Below, piece after piece: positions 28,470-37,726 of a DNA stretch of 64,000 nucleotides. The notes under the pieces were generated by a model. That model saw only the letters and a program-made list of their open reading frames with translations. It ran no database searches and was not told the DNA's origin. A program made the position numbers and the translations under genes. Positions within the stretch are counted from its first letter, which is position 1. Every line of letters begins with the position of its first letter. The DNA is from SW10 sp965657795. Lineage in GTDB: Bacteria > Verrucomicrobiota > Verrucomicrobiia > Verrucomicrobiales > Akkermansiaceae. The stretch is taken from contig CBFHQJ010000014.1 in the NCBI GenBank assembly GCA_965657795.1, positions 1-64,000 on the forward strand, in the 5' to 3' direction.

Positions 28470-30869
28470 ATGAGACTCCTCCTTAAAGGCCTCCTAACCT
28501 CTCTTCTCCTCACCACAAAGTCCCTCGCCGGCCCCAACGTTGGCCCGTTCCTCGAGGAAGAAACTCCCTTCGTCTCATCCGCGCTCCTCATCCCTAAAGG
28601 CAAAGCGATTGACCCGGTGCGCCGCGGCATCCTCATCCGCCTCAGTGACGACCACTGGGCATGCTTCGACACCGACTTGCTTCGCTGGGCCGCCGTTTGG
28701 AAAGCCCCCGCCGGAAAGCCACCCCTCAGTCTCGATTCGATGGCGGCCATCTCCTATCCCAAGGGAAAGGCCAAAGCCAAGTCTCCTCCCTCACTGCAAG
28801 GCACCCTCCTCTTTTCCTCACCCACCCTGCCCGGCGGAGGCCCGGACGGCCCGTCAAAAAACGACCCCCGCCCAACTCTTCCCGGCGATGCCACGAAACC
28901 AATCGGCCCCTTCCCCAAAGAATCCGGCCGCTGGCTCGGCATCGAACTCCGCGGTAAAACGCCCGTCCTTCAATACCGTTTGGCTGATGCCATCATCCAT
29001 GAAACCATCATAAAAAGAGGGGCCGAATTCAGAAGAATCATAGAAGTGTCTCCTCACCAAAGGAACATCCACCTCATTCCCGGAGCCTTCTTCTCCCACC
29101 TCCACAAATTCCCGCTCGATTCCTCGATGCAGATCCTTCCCCCCTCAATCAACTCAGGCACCCTGACCTATTCCAATCAACCCACCTCACTCTCCACCCT
29201 CCCCGACAAAGAACCAGCAACGCCCGCTTTCCCGCACGGCCACACCTTCACCAATTCCACTTCCAAGATTCAGGGAGCTTACTCCATCCGGCAACTCGCT
29301 CTTCCCGAAACCCCTCGCTTCGTCCGCCCCACAGATCTGGCCTTCCTTTCAGACGGAACCGGACTTCTCGCCACTCTCGATGGCGACATCTGGCGGATCG
29401 AAACCCCCGGGGCCAAAACCTCCCGCTGGACCCGCATCGCTTTTGGGCTTTTCGAAACGATCTCAATCGAAGTCACACCTGGCGATCGCATCTTCACCCT
29501 CGGCCGCGATCAAATCACCGAGCTCATCGACACCAACGACGATAGCTTCATCGACTTCTATCGAAATGCCTCCAACGCTTTTCACCAAACCCTCCACACC
29601 CGCGATTTCGCCACCTCCCTCGCCATCGCAAAAGACGGGTCCTTCTTCATCGCCAAAGGAGGAATTCACAGTCCGGGCAAGGGAATGCACAACGAGCTCT
29701 CGACTCATCGCGGGACCATCTTAAAAATCTCCCCCGATGGTGACACCGCCTCAGTTCTCGCCGACGGCCTCCGGATTCCCTACGTCGGACTTCGTTCCGA
29801 TCAAACCCCGTTCGCCTCCGACCAACAAGGCCACCACGTCCCCAGCACTCCCGTTCACCAACTGCAATTCACTCCATCCCTCGGCTTCGCCCCCACAAAC
29901 CATCGCGAGCTCAAAACCACCGAGCCACTCCTCTGGTTTCCCTATCAAGCCAACCGGTCCGCCGCCGCCTTCACCCAATGGGATGATCTCTTTCTTCAAG
30001 TCTCGTGGGGCGGACGCTTTTTTGTCATCGAAACCCCGGAATCGGGCCAGCCCTTCTCCTGGCAACTCCCGCTTCAACTTGACTTCCCCTCACTCAACGC
30101 CACCCGACATCCTCTTTCCGGGAAACTCTACGTCACCGGCCTCGGTATCTCCGGCTACAAGCCCACCACCCCAAACCTCAGCGGCATCGCTTCCATAGAG
30201 GAAACGACCAAGCTCCCAAAACCCAGCTCTTTCGATGTTCAGGGTGATTCCATCACGGTCATTTTCGATCGGCCTCTCTCAAAGGATGAAACCATCATTC
30301 CTGCCAGCCCCGCCCTGCGATTATTCAATATCAAACGAAGCGGAAAATACGGCTCGGGCCACTACCGATGGGACGGAAAACCCGGAGAACACCGACTGCA
30401 ACCTGCCACCATTTCTCTCTCCGATGATCGTCGTACTTTAACCCTCACCTTCCCCATCCTCGGACGCTCGGACATCCTCGATCTTCATCTCACCCTCTCC
30501 TCCGGAACAACCATCGCCCCCATCCATCTCTTTTCCCGGCCGGCCCACCTTCCCAAGGCCGACCTCAGCGCATTGGCCAATTTCGAAAAGGCCAAGCCTA
30601 CTCTTAAGCCCGGGAACTCAAAAGCCGGCAAAGGGCTTTTCACCACCTATGCCTGTGCCGGATGCCACTCCCTTGATGGAGCAAAATTGGTCGGCCCCAC
30701 CCTTAAGGGAGTCGCCACCCGTTCCGACGAAGCCTTCCTCCGACAATCCATCCTTGAGCCAGCCGCCGTCGTCACCCAGGGCTTCGAACCCTCCATGCCC
30801 TCCTTCGCCGGCGTTCTCACCGATCAACAACTCGCCGACCTCCTCGCCTACCTCAAAACCCTCCGCTAG
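28470..30869 (+). CDS. DUF6797-like, propeller and cytochrome c protein
   Basis: Exported protein of about 799 residues; the start at 28470 gives a signal peptide (LLLKGLLTSLLLTTKSLAG). Residues about 20-230 resemble the DUF6797 module of PVC bacteria (RRGILIRLSDDHWACFDTD and DSMAAISYP). A six-blade propeller follows, with LAFLSDGTGLLATLDGDIW and TLGRDQITELIDTNDD. Residues about 710-799 are a cytochrome c domain with CAGCH at about 729-733 and a candidate distal Met in PSMPSF. It is probably a periplasmic oxidoreductase of unknown substrate. It lies 3 bases before the broken antiporter gene, so the two form an operon. Confidence 0.82.
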   Translation: MRLLLKGLLTSLLLTTKSLAGPNVGPFLEEETPFVSSALLIPKGKAIDPVRRGILIRLSDDHWACFDTDLLRWAAVWKAPAGKPPLSLDSMAAISYPKGKAKAKSPPSLQGTLLFSSPTLPGGGPDGPSKNDPRPTLPGDATKPIGPFPKESGRWLGIELRGKTPVLQYRLADAIIHETIIKRGAEFRRIIEVSPHQRNIHLIPGAFFSHLHKFPLDSSMQILPPSINSGTLTYSNQPTSLSTLPDKEPATPAFPHGHTFTNSTSKIQGAYSIRQLALPETPRFVRPTDLAFLSDGTGLLATLDGDIWRIETPGAKTSRWTRIAFGLFETISIEVTPGDRIFTLGRDQITELIDTNDDSFIDFYRNASNAFHQTLHTRDFATSLAIAKDGSFFIAKGGIHSPGKGMHNELSTHRGTILKISPDGDTASVLADGLRIPYVGLRSDQTPFASDQQGHHVPSTPVHQLQFTPSLGFAPTNHRELKTTEPLLWFPYQANRSAAAFTQWDDLFLQVSWGGRFFVIETPESGQPFSWQLPLQLDFPSLNATRHPLSGKLYVTGLGISGYKPTTPNLSGIASIEETTKLPKPSSFDVQGDSITVIFDRPLSKDETIIPASPALRLFNIKRSGKYGSGHYRWDGKPGEHRLQPATISLSDDRRTLTLTFPILGRSDILDLHLTLSSGTTIAPIHLFSRPAHLPKADLSALANFEKAKPTLKPGNSKAGKGLFTTYACAGCHSLDGAKLVGPTLKGVATRSDEAFLRQSILEPAAVVTQGFEPSMPSFAGVLTDQQLADLLAYLKTLR

Positions 30870-30872
30870 GGA

Positions 30873-32721
30873 ATGGATCCCTCTCTCTTTTTCAACGCCT
30901 TCATCTATCTCGCCGCTGCGACCCTTGCTGCGCCACTCGGTCGTCGCCTCGGCATCGGAGCCGTTCTGGGCTATCTCGTTGTCGGAGCCATCATCGGACC
31001 CGCTTGTTTTGGCTTCACCGGAGAACACTTCAGAGGAAGTCCTTCACTTCGCAGAGTTCGGCGTGGTCCTCATGCTCTTCGTCATCGGACTGGAACTCGA
31101 TCTTGGAAAACTCTGGCGCATGCGCACCTCCATCTTCGGACTCGGAGGATTGCAGCTCACTCTGTCCGCCGGAGCGCTCGCTCTCGCTGCCGGATTTCTC
31201 GCTTCGGATTGGAGGGAAGCCCTTGGCCTCGGTCTCATCCTCGCCCTTTCCTCAACCGCCATTGTGATGCAGACCCTGAAGGAACGCGGCCTCACTGAAA
31301 CCAGCTCCGGCAAACAGGGCTTCACCGTCCTCCTCTTCCAGGACATCGCCGTCATCCCCATCCTCGCTTTCCTTCCCACACTTGCTCATCGCACCGTTTC
31401 GGATTCATCGGCAGGACATCATTCCGAATCCGCGATCACCAACTGGATCAATAGCCTCCCGGCCTGGGGTGAAGGTCTGGTCATTCTTGCCGCGATCGCC
31501 GTCATCATTCTCATTGGCAAATTCGCCCTCAGGCCCTGGCTTCGCTTGGTCGCCCGGCCCAAGGTTCCCGAAGCACTCAACGCAACCACCCTCACCCTTG
31601 TGATCGGCACCGCTCTCCTCATGAATTCAGTTGGCCTCTCCCCCGCGCTCGGCACCTTCGTCGCCGGAGTTATGCTGGCAAGCAGCCCCTATCGACACGA
31701 ACTCGAGGCCAATATCGAGCCTTTCAAATCTCTCCTCCTCGCCGTCTTCTTCCTCGCCGTCTGAGCCAGTATCAACTTCCCCCTCATCGCTGCCCAACCG
31801 CTCTCTATCGCTGGATTTGTGGTCATTCTTATCGCGGTCAAAGCCCTGGTGCTCTTCATCCTTTCCAAGATTTTTCATCTCTCCCTCGACCAAGGCCTTC
31901 TCTTCTCCGTTGCCCTCGCTCAAGGCGGTGAGTTTGCTTTCGTCCTCGGCGGCTTCGCGGTCAGCAACGGCGTCCTCAGCCCGGAGATCACCGCCCAAAT
32001 GATCGCCGCAGTGGCCCTGTCAATGGCCCTCTCGCCCATTCTCCTCATCGCCCTGCAACGCCTCGTTCTCCCTAGACTTGGCACCACCGAAGCGGAAGCC
32101 CCTCCCGAACCCGATGTCGAAAACGATCACTCCCGGGTCCTCCTCGCTGGCTTCGGACGTTTCGGCCACCCCATCATCCGTCTCCTGCGCAGTGCCGGTC
32201 ACATGCCCACCGTCCTTGAGCAGGATAGCGACCACGTCGACTTCATCCGCCGCATCGGCCTCAAGTGTTATTATGGTGACGCCACCCGGCTCGAGCTCCT
32301 GCACGCCGCCGGAGCTTCCGAAGCCGAAATTCTCATCATCGCCATCGATGACGAAGACGCGTGCATGGAAATCATCCACCATGCCGCAAAACACTTCCCT
32401 CACCTTCACATCCTCGCCCGGGCTTGCTCACGCGACCACGCCTACCTGCTTCACGAAGCCAAGGTCGACTACTTCATCGAACAGCTTGGTTCCTCCCTCG
32501 ACTGCGCCATCAAATCCCTCGACCTCCTCGGCCACGATCTCAATCACGCCAAGGATGCCGCCCGCCGATTCAAAGAGAAGGAAATCGAATCGATCGAAAA
32601 CCTCGCCGCTTATCGCGGCGACCAAAATCAATACATCAACGCCGCCAATCAAAACCTCCGCGATCTCGACAATCTCCTCGAGAATGCCCCGCTCAAGACT
32701 GACCCACCGCAATCCGAGTAG
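30873..32721 (+). pseudogene. KefB/KefC-type monovalent cation:proton antiporter, frameshifted and with TGA
   Basis: The start at 30873 gives the first membrane helices of a CPA2 antiporter (LGYLVVGAIIGPACFGFTG). A +1 shift at about 31018-31027 moves the frame to EEVLHFAEFGVVLMLFVIGL, which continues to TGA at 31762-31764. The same frame resumes with ASINFPLIAAQP. Homologues have FFxxVGxSI here, so the TGA most simply replaces a Gly codon (GGA). The C-terminal RCK/TrkA-N domain is intact, with GFGRFG at its nucleotide site. The full protein would be about 615 residues. Two lesions destroy the transporter unless the sequence is wrong. Confidence 0.8.
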
Positions 32722-33790
32722 GGGAAAGCTCCTGCTTTTTTTGCGCTTCGTCCAGCGAACCAAACTCATCTCTTGGTAACACCCTCACGAGAGGATGATC
32801 CGGCAGACCACACTCTTCAGTTGCGAAAACTGGAATCCCCATCGCAAGGGATCTCAAAGCCAAGCGGGGCTGATGCTCGACCCAGGCAGGCAAGACCACT
32901 GCCTTCGCCGTTTTTAGATCTTTCAATTCACCCTGCTGAAAAGACTCTTCTCCCCCTCCTTCACGAGCCCGCCCGAGTACGACGAGCTTCTTACCAAGCC
33001 CTTCCAGATCATAAATCCCCTTCCTGCCCAACGGCGAACACGGAAGGAAGAAATGATCTCCGCCTTCTCCAGATCGAGCTTCCACCTCCGGCATCTTCCA
33101 ATCCAACAACCATGCCCGATGACCAAAGTGCATCGCGATCGCCCGATGCGGAGTGACCAACTTACCGGCCCGGGCCAGGGCCTCACGCTCCATGCGCACC
33201 AAAACAGGGTCGGCCCGGAAATCGCCCAGGGTTGGAGACCCAGGATGCCTTGCCGCCGCTTTGTTCAGTCTCCGTAGCAATTCCTCAAGAGGCCACCGCT
33301 CCATCAGGACATCAAAAGTCCGCCCACCCAGCACGCCCATCTGCCAAAGATGGGGAAGGAGGTTCTGGGAAATCACGAGATGACGGCACTCCGGAGAAAG
33401 ATATTTCCGGTAATGCTCCGCCAACTTACGATCCGCTTCCAGGAGAGCTTTCTGCCGAACCGCGCCCTGTGCCGGAAGTCGGCGCTGCCGGAACGAACGC
33501 AGCAGAGTCGGAAGGGTGGCATGATGCCGCTTCGCTTTCTTCGGAATCTCCCAGGCATAGTTCCGCTTTTTAAAACGACGGCCCTCCATCGGAGTGAGCC
33601 AGTGATCGCCCTCCCGCGAATGACCGCCACACCATTCGTCAAACTCCGGCCACCGGGCATCGAGTAGAAACGCAGAATGCCCTTGCGTGGGCCGAAACCG
33701 CAGAGGGATGGCGAAAACACTCGGTCTGGTTGCAAGTGAGGCAATCGCCCGAGGGCGCCTGCCGCTCAACCGCATCGGGAAGCACTTCAA
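32693..33790 (-). CDS. Unknown protein, probably the C-terminal half of the VanW gene
   Basis: Real coding begins near 33690 (HSAFLLDARWPEFDEW). The first 35 residues of the frame are Arg/Pro-rich shadow sequence of the VanW gene and look non-native. Downstream, CRHLVISQNLLPHLWQ, LMERWPLEELLRRLN and the ALRSLAMGIPVFATEECGLP stretch suggest a glycosyltransferase-like fold, but I cannot confirm a family. No convincing independent start exists. Removing one G from GGG at 33680-33682 fuses this frame to the VanW frame (SAHAR-HSAFLLDARW), so the two are probably one gene of about 580 residues split by a frameshift. The 3' end overlaps the convergent antiporter by 29 bases. Confidence 0.6.
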   Translation of the reverse strand: MKCFPMRLSGRRPRAIASLATRPSVFAIPLRFRPTQGHSAFLLDARWPEFDEWCGGHSREGDHWLTPMEGRRFKKRNYAWEIPKKAKRHHATLPTLLRSFRQRRLPAQGAVRQKALLEADRKLAEHYRKYLSPECRHLVISQNLLPHLWQMGVLGGRTFDVLMERWPLEELLRRLNKAAARHPGSPTLGDFRADPVLVRMEREALARAGKLVTPHRAIAMHFGHRAWLLDWKMPEVEARSGEGGDHFFLPCSPLGRKGIYDLEGLGKKLVVLGRAREGGGEESFQQGELKDLKTAKAVVLPAWVEHQPRLALRSLAMGIPVFATEECGLPDHPLVRVLPRDEFGSLDEAQKKQELSPTRIAVGQS

Positions 33791-34433
33791 TCTTGCGGGC
33801 TTTGTCCGGACGATCTGCTCTAATTCTCACAACCAAATCAGAGGCATCGAGCTCCGCTTCCAGCCGCCATTGAAATGGTGCCCGAAAACGAAGATCGACG
33901 TAGTTCCAGAAAACGGTGGCATCGAGATTCTTCTCGCCCATCGACCCGGGAACCAAGCGCGAGTGCTCGTGACGTTCGACAATCTCAAGCCCCGCTTCGA
34001 GAGCCGCTTGATAAAGCAAACCCGTCACCTGACAGAGCCCGCCACCACGATTCGGGACCATGCATCCTTCCCGCAACTCCCGCCCGACGGTGTAGCCTTT
34101 TCCCCGGGTGGTCCGACCCAATTGACGCCAGAAGCTAAAGACTTCGCTCGCCGGAATGACGAGACCATGCAGAGCTTGCGCCGAAATCCTCAGGTTTTCG
34201 ACCTTGCCCGCCGTCAGCGGAAACTCAGTGTCGGAAACCTGCGTCCATAACCTGGCCCGTGCCTCCCCAATGACCGGAGCTTCCACTTCCGCCTCGCCCG
34301 CCGGATGCCGGTCCGGACCTTCACCCCACTCCATGATCCCCCGTCGCACCCTCAGCAGCCCGGTCTTGCCATGAAAAACAAGCGACTGAAGACGCCCGGG
34401 CAACTCCGACGGATCACGAGGTTCTGATTTCAT
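33639..34433 (-). CDS. VanW-family protein
   Basis: Protein of about 264 residues starting at 34433 (MKSEPRDPSELPG); the longer frame from 34496 adds unlikely sequence. The VanW domain is clear: VIPASEVFSFWRQLGR, VGRELREGCMVPNRGGGLCQ, HEHSRLVPGSMGEKNLDAT and FWNYVDLRFR. A Cys cluster follows (SGDCLTCNQTECFRHPS). VanW-family proteins occur near cell-wall genes and with resistance clusters, but their biochemical role is not settled; no van resistance genes are here. The last residues after the Cys cluster probably result from the frameshift described for the next gene. Confidence 0.75.
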   Translation of the reverse strand: MKSEPRDPSELPGRLQSLVFHGKTGLLRVRRGIMEWGEGPDRHPAGEAEVEAPVIGEARARLWTQVSDTEFPLTAGKVENLRISAQALHGLVIPASEVFSFWRQLGRTTRGKGYTVGRELREGCMVPNRGGGLCQVTGLLYQAALEAGLEIVERHEHSRLVPGSMGEKNLDATVFWNYVDLRFRAPFQWRLEAELDASDLVVRIRADRPDKARKIEVLPDAVERQAPSGDCLTCNQTECFRHPSAVSAHARAFCVSTRCPVAGV

Positions 34434-34552
34434 GGAACTGCTTTTATCACAACGGACCGCAAGATTGGTAAAAGGGACGTAAATGCTCCCAATCATAAAA
34501 ACCGGGACCGAATCTACGAAACCCGCCCCCCTTCGAAAAATCCTCTTCTTTT

Positions 34553-34573
34553 GTCATACAAAAGATGTATGAC
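34553..34573. promoter_or_regulatory. Perfect 8-bp inverted repeat, candidate operator
   Basis: GTCATACA at 34553-34560 and TGTATGAC at 34566-34573 are perfect complements around a 5-base spacer AAAGA. The element lies in the 202-base gap between the divergent VanW gene and the LamG cluster start at 34636. The 21-base size suits a dimeric helix-turn-helix regulator (for example GntR- or MarR-type). No poly-T follows, so a terminator is unlikely. It may control the whole 16-kb secreted-protein cluster. Confidence 0.4.
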
Positions 34574-34635
34574 GAATGACAGCTTTGGACTTTCACAGAG
34601 TCAATAGACATCAACCGTTCAACACCCCACAATCG

Positions 34636-36738
34636 ATGAACCCAAAAAGAGACAATACCACACATGCCGCCAAACGGCTGACCCTGAGGGCTCTCCTTCC
34701 TCTTGGCATGATCAACCTTTCCTCCGCTGAGCTCGTCAGCTATTGGCCGCTCAACGAAACCGCCGGTGACATTGCGGCCGATACCGTTGGCACCAACGAT
34801 GCCACTTGGCAAAATGCCGGAATAAACTTGGTTTGGGAAACTGGTCGCATCGGTGGAGCCGCCAACCTGACCGATGCTGGCGGAGCTGCGGCAAACAACT
34901 ACTTTCAGTTGAACATGCCTGAACTGATCGGAGCCGAGGCGATCACCATTTCCCTGTGGATCAATAACCGGGCTCAGTCTTCTTCCGGCTACAACGGAAT
35001 CTTCATGACCCGGGATTTCAACGGAGCCACCAACAACTCCTGGGGTCTCGCCATTGAGAATAACGGCAGTGAACGCCTTGACTCACGCGTCAATGGACCG
35101 GGGATCGATTCCGACAACGGCCTACTTGCCCCGGATGGCGAATGGAAACACCTCGTCCTCGTCTGGGATGGCGTAAACTCAACCCACACTCAATATGTCA
35201 ACGGTGTCGCAACCGCTACCGGTGCTTCAGTTGGCGGCCCCATCGTGGGCCCCGATAGCGGCCCGTGGTATATCGGATATGATAGCTGCTGCGGCGGCTC
35301 CCGCGACTTCGATGGCTTGGTCGATGACATCGCCGTTTGGAACGAGGCCCTGCCCCTCACCGCAATCGTAACGCTTTCCGAAGGGACCCCGGCCGATCAG
35401 TTGAACATTTCGGATTCGGACAACGACGGCATGACCGACGAATACGAGGACATGTTCGCCTTCCTCGACAAGAGCGATGACAGTGACGCCGAGCTCGATG
35501 AAGACAACGATGGCCTGAGCAATCTTGAGGAATTTCAACAAGGCACGACTCCCGACGATGACGACAGCGATGACGATGACCTGACCGACGGAGACGAGGT
35601 CAACATTCACGGAACCAATCCTACCTCTGATGACACCGATGGAGACACCATCAAGGACGGCGAAGAACTCGCGGAAGGCGAAGACAGCTTTGTGACCAAC
35701 CCTCTTGAGCCGGATACCGACATGGATGGCTTTGACGATGCGGCGGAAATCACCGCAGGCACCGACCCCACCGACCCCACCGATCCACCGGCCGCAGCAC
35801 CCATGCTCATCGGTCACTGGCCTCTTGATGAGACTTCAGGAATCATCGCCGAAGACCTTATCAACGGAAACAACGGAACCTGGGGCAACCCGGACGGCTT
35901 CAACCTGGAATGGACTACCGGCCAGATTGGTGGAGCGGCGCGATTGAGCGACCTTGGAGGCGATAGCTTCTTCCGAATTGAAACGATCAATCAACTCATC
36001 ACCTCGAATGCTCTGACCTTGACGGCTTGGATCGACCCCGATGAAAACCCGGGCTACAACGGGATATTTATGACTAGAACCATCGATGGCCAGACCAACA
36101 ATAGCTGGGGTCTTGCCTTCGAAAATACAGCGGCCGCCGGCAACCATCTTGACTCACGGGTCGATAAAGATCCTGTGGATTCAGCCCCCGACACCCTGCT
36201 TCCGGATGGTGGCTGGTATCATGTCGCTCTCGTTTGGGATGGCACGACCGGCACGCACACCCAGTATATCAATGGAGAGGAATCAGGAACAGCAGGCGGA
36301 TTTCTGATGCGTCAAATTCTTTCTACAAGTGGCCCTTGGTTTATCGGATATGATGATTGCTGCGGTGGAGATCGTGATTTCAACGGACTCATCGACGACC
36401 TTGGCATGTGGAACCAGGCTTTGACCTCTCAGGAGATTGCCGGGATCTATGAAGACGGCTTGAATGGCATCGGCATCGGTGGCGTCACCACCCCTCTTAC
36501 GATCACCAATCTCACTCTGAATGAAAACGGTTCGGTGACTCTGACGTGGAATTCAAATCCCAATGAAAATGTCTCCTACTCCGTTCTTGTGAGCAGCGAC
36601 TTGGTCGGACCGGTTTCCAGCTGGGCTGACGAAAACGATGGCGTATCCACCCAAGGCCTCACCACCACCTACACCACAGCGGCCGGCTTCGTCACGGGGG
36701 AAGACAAACTCTTTTTTGCCGTCCTCAGAAACCAGTAA
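34636..36738 (+). CDS. Secreted protein with two LamG domains flanking calcium-binding repeats
   Basis: Protein of about 700 residues starting at 34636. LamG/concanavalin-like domain 1 covers about residues 30-250, with VSYWPLNETAG, RIGGAANLTDAGG, GYNGIFMTR and the tail YIGYDSCCGGSRDFDG. Residues about 260-390 are acidic thrombospondin type-3-like repeats (DSDNDGMTDEYED, DEDNDGLSNLEEF) expected to bind calcium. A second LamG domain follows (GHWPLDETSG, FIGYDDCCGGDRDFNG), then a C-terminal domain with NENGSVTLTWNSNP that ends in KLFFAVLRNQ, as in many exported Verrucomicrobial proteins. It probably acts as a cell-surface adhesin or glycan-binding protein. It is first in a five-gene co-oriented cluster. 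Confidence 0.85.
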   Translation: MNPKRDNTTHAAKRLTLRALLPLGMINLSSAELVSYWPLNETAGDIAADTVGTNDATWQNAGINLVWETGRIGGAANLTDAGGAAANNYFQLNMPELIGAEAITISLWINNRAQSSSGYNGIFMTRDFNGATNNSWGLAIENNGSERLDSRVNGPGIDSDNGLLAPDGEWKHLVLVWDGVNSTHTQYVNGVATATGASVGGPIVGPDSGPWYIGYDSCCGGSRDFDGLVDDIAVWNEALPLTAIVTLSEGTPADQLNISDSDNDGMTDEYEDMFAFLDKSDDSDAELDEDNDGLSNLEEFQQGTTPDDDDSDDDDLTDGDEVNIHGTNPTSDDTDGDTIKDGEELAEGEDSFVTNPLEPDTDMDGFDDAAEITAGTDPTDPTDPPAAAPMLIGHWPLDETSGIIAEDLINGNNGTWGNPDGFNLEWTTGQIGGAARLSDLGGDSFFRIETINQLITSNALTLTAWIDPDENPGYNGIFMTRTIDGQTNNSWGLAFENTAAAGNHLDSRVDKDPVDSAPDTLLPDGGWYHVALVWDGTTGTHTQYINGEESGTAGGFLMRQILSTSGPWFIGYDDCCGGDRDFNGLIDDLGMWNQALTSQEIAGIYEDGLNGIGIGGVTTPLTITNLTLNENGSVTLTWNSNPNENVSYSVLVSSDLVGPVSSWADENDGVSTQGLTTTYTTAAGFVTGEDKLFFAVLRNQ

Positions 36739-36804
36739 TCGAGCGCCCTTTCAACTCGACAACTCTATCGCTAAACGAAATTCTTACCAAACATACAACT
36801 GACT

Positions 36805-37626
36805 ATGAGAAGCAAAGCACAAACACCACTCCTCGGGGTAATTGCCCTGGCTGCCGCCATTCCGGCGTCTTCCATGGGAGCTCTTGTCTCCCACTACAAC
36901 CTGGACGACACCAGCAATGGCATCGCCGTTGACAGCGTGAGTGGAAACGATGCCACCTGGCAGAACGGCACCAACACGAACCTCGTAAATGTGACCGGCC
37001 AGATCGGCGGGGCCGCAAGCTTGACCGATGCCGGTGGAGCCGGAGCCAACAACTTTTTTCAACTGTCTCTGCCCCAGCTCATCGGAGCCAATGGAATTTC
37101 AATTTCCCTCTGGATTAACAACCGGAACCAAACTTCATCCGGCTACAATGGAATCTTCATGACCCGGACCTTCAACGGTGCCACCAACAACAGCTGGGGC
37201 CTTGCCATTGAAAACAACGGGAATGAGCGCTTTGACGCCCGCGTGAATGGTCCCGGGATTGATTCAGCCGACGGCTTACTCGCCGACGACGGGAATTGGA
37301 AGCATCTCGCTCTCGTTTGGAACGGGGTCAATTCTACCGCCACTCAATACATTAATGGAGTTGAAACTGCGACCGGAGCCGCCGTCGCCGGTCCCATCGC
37401 CGGCCCCGACAGCGGACCATGGTATATCGGTTTCGACGATTGCTGTGGCAACACCCGTGACTTTGACGGAAATATCGATGACATCATGGTCTGGGACGAC
37501 GCCTTGAGCGCCGGACAGATTGATACAATTTATCAAAGCGGACTTCTCGGCGTTTCTATTCCTGAGCCCGGCACTTCTCTGCTTGGGCTTCTTGGTGGAA
37601 TGCTCCTGCTCCGCCGTCGTCGCTAA
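36805..37626 (+). CDS. LamG-domain PEP-CTERM protein
   Basis: Protein of 273 residues: signal peptide, one LamG domain very close to domain 1 of the preceding gene (TGQIGGAASLTDAGG, GYNGIFMTRTFNGATNNSWG, YIGFDDCCGNTRDFDG), then a PEP-CTERM sorting tail (IPEPGTSLLGLLGGMLLL then RRRR). The tail predicts processing by an exosortase-type enzyme and surface or matrix attachment. It lies 66 bases after the larger LamG gene and ends just before a strong terminator, so transcription of this pair is probably separate from the three CotH genes downstream. Recent tandem duplication of the LamG unit is likely. Confidence 0.9.
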   Translation: MRSKAQTPLLGVIALAAAIPASSMGALVSHYNLDDTSNGIAVDSVSGNDATWQNGTNTNLVNVTGQIGGAASLTDAGGAGANNFFQLSLPQLIGANGISISLWINNRNQTSSGYNGIFMTRTFNGATNNSWGLAIENNGNERFDARVNGPGIDSADGLLADDGNWKHLALVWNGVNSTATQYINGVETATGAAVAGPIAGPDSGPWYIGFDDCCGNTRDFDGNIDDIMVWDDALSAGQIDTIYQSGLLGVSIPEPGTSLLGLLGGMLLLRRRR

Positions 37627-37651
37627 AACACGGCCTTAACCCTACCATAAG

Positions 37652-37685
37652 AAGGCGGTGCTTTTCGATGCACCGTCTTTTTTTT
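37652..37685 (+). terminator. Intrinsic terminator after the LamG PEP-CTERM gene
   Basis: AAGGCGGTGC pairs with GCACCGTCTT (ten base pairs with one G-U) around an 8-base loop and is followed by eight T residues. It begins 26 bases after the stop at 37626 and ends 42 bases before the next start at 37727. It is the clearest terminator in the window. Confidence 0.85.
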
Positions 37686-37726
37686 GCCCCTACCAATCGG
37701 CCACCTTCCCCCTTCCTGAAATCGCT

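Noticed and set aside
25846..32721. The in-frame TGA codons at 26281 and 31762 as selenocysteine or a reassigned UGA (Gly/Trp).
   Set aside because: Neither site is a redox position, and UGA is used as an ordinary stop here, including in several ATGA start-stop overlaps. In-frame TAA and TAG also occur, which reassignment of UGA cannot explain.
33639..34433. VanW gene as a vancomycin-resistance locus.
   Set aside because: No vanA/H/X/R/S-type genes are present; VanW-domain proteins occur widely without resistance.
35395..35810. Acidic GAC/GAT-rich tract in the LamG gene as a DNA repeat or low-complexity artefact.
   Set aside because: It encodes ordered thrombospondin type-3-like calcium-binding repeats with the D-x-D-x-D-G spacing.
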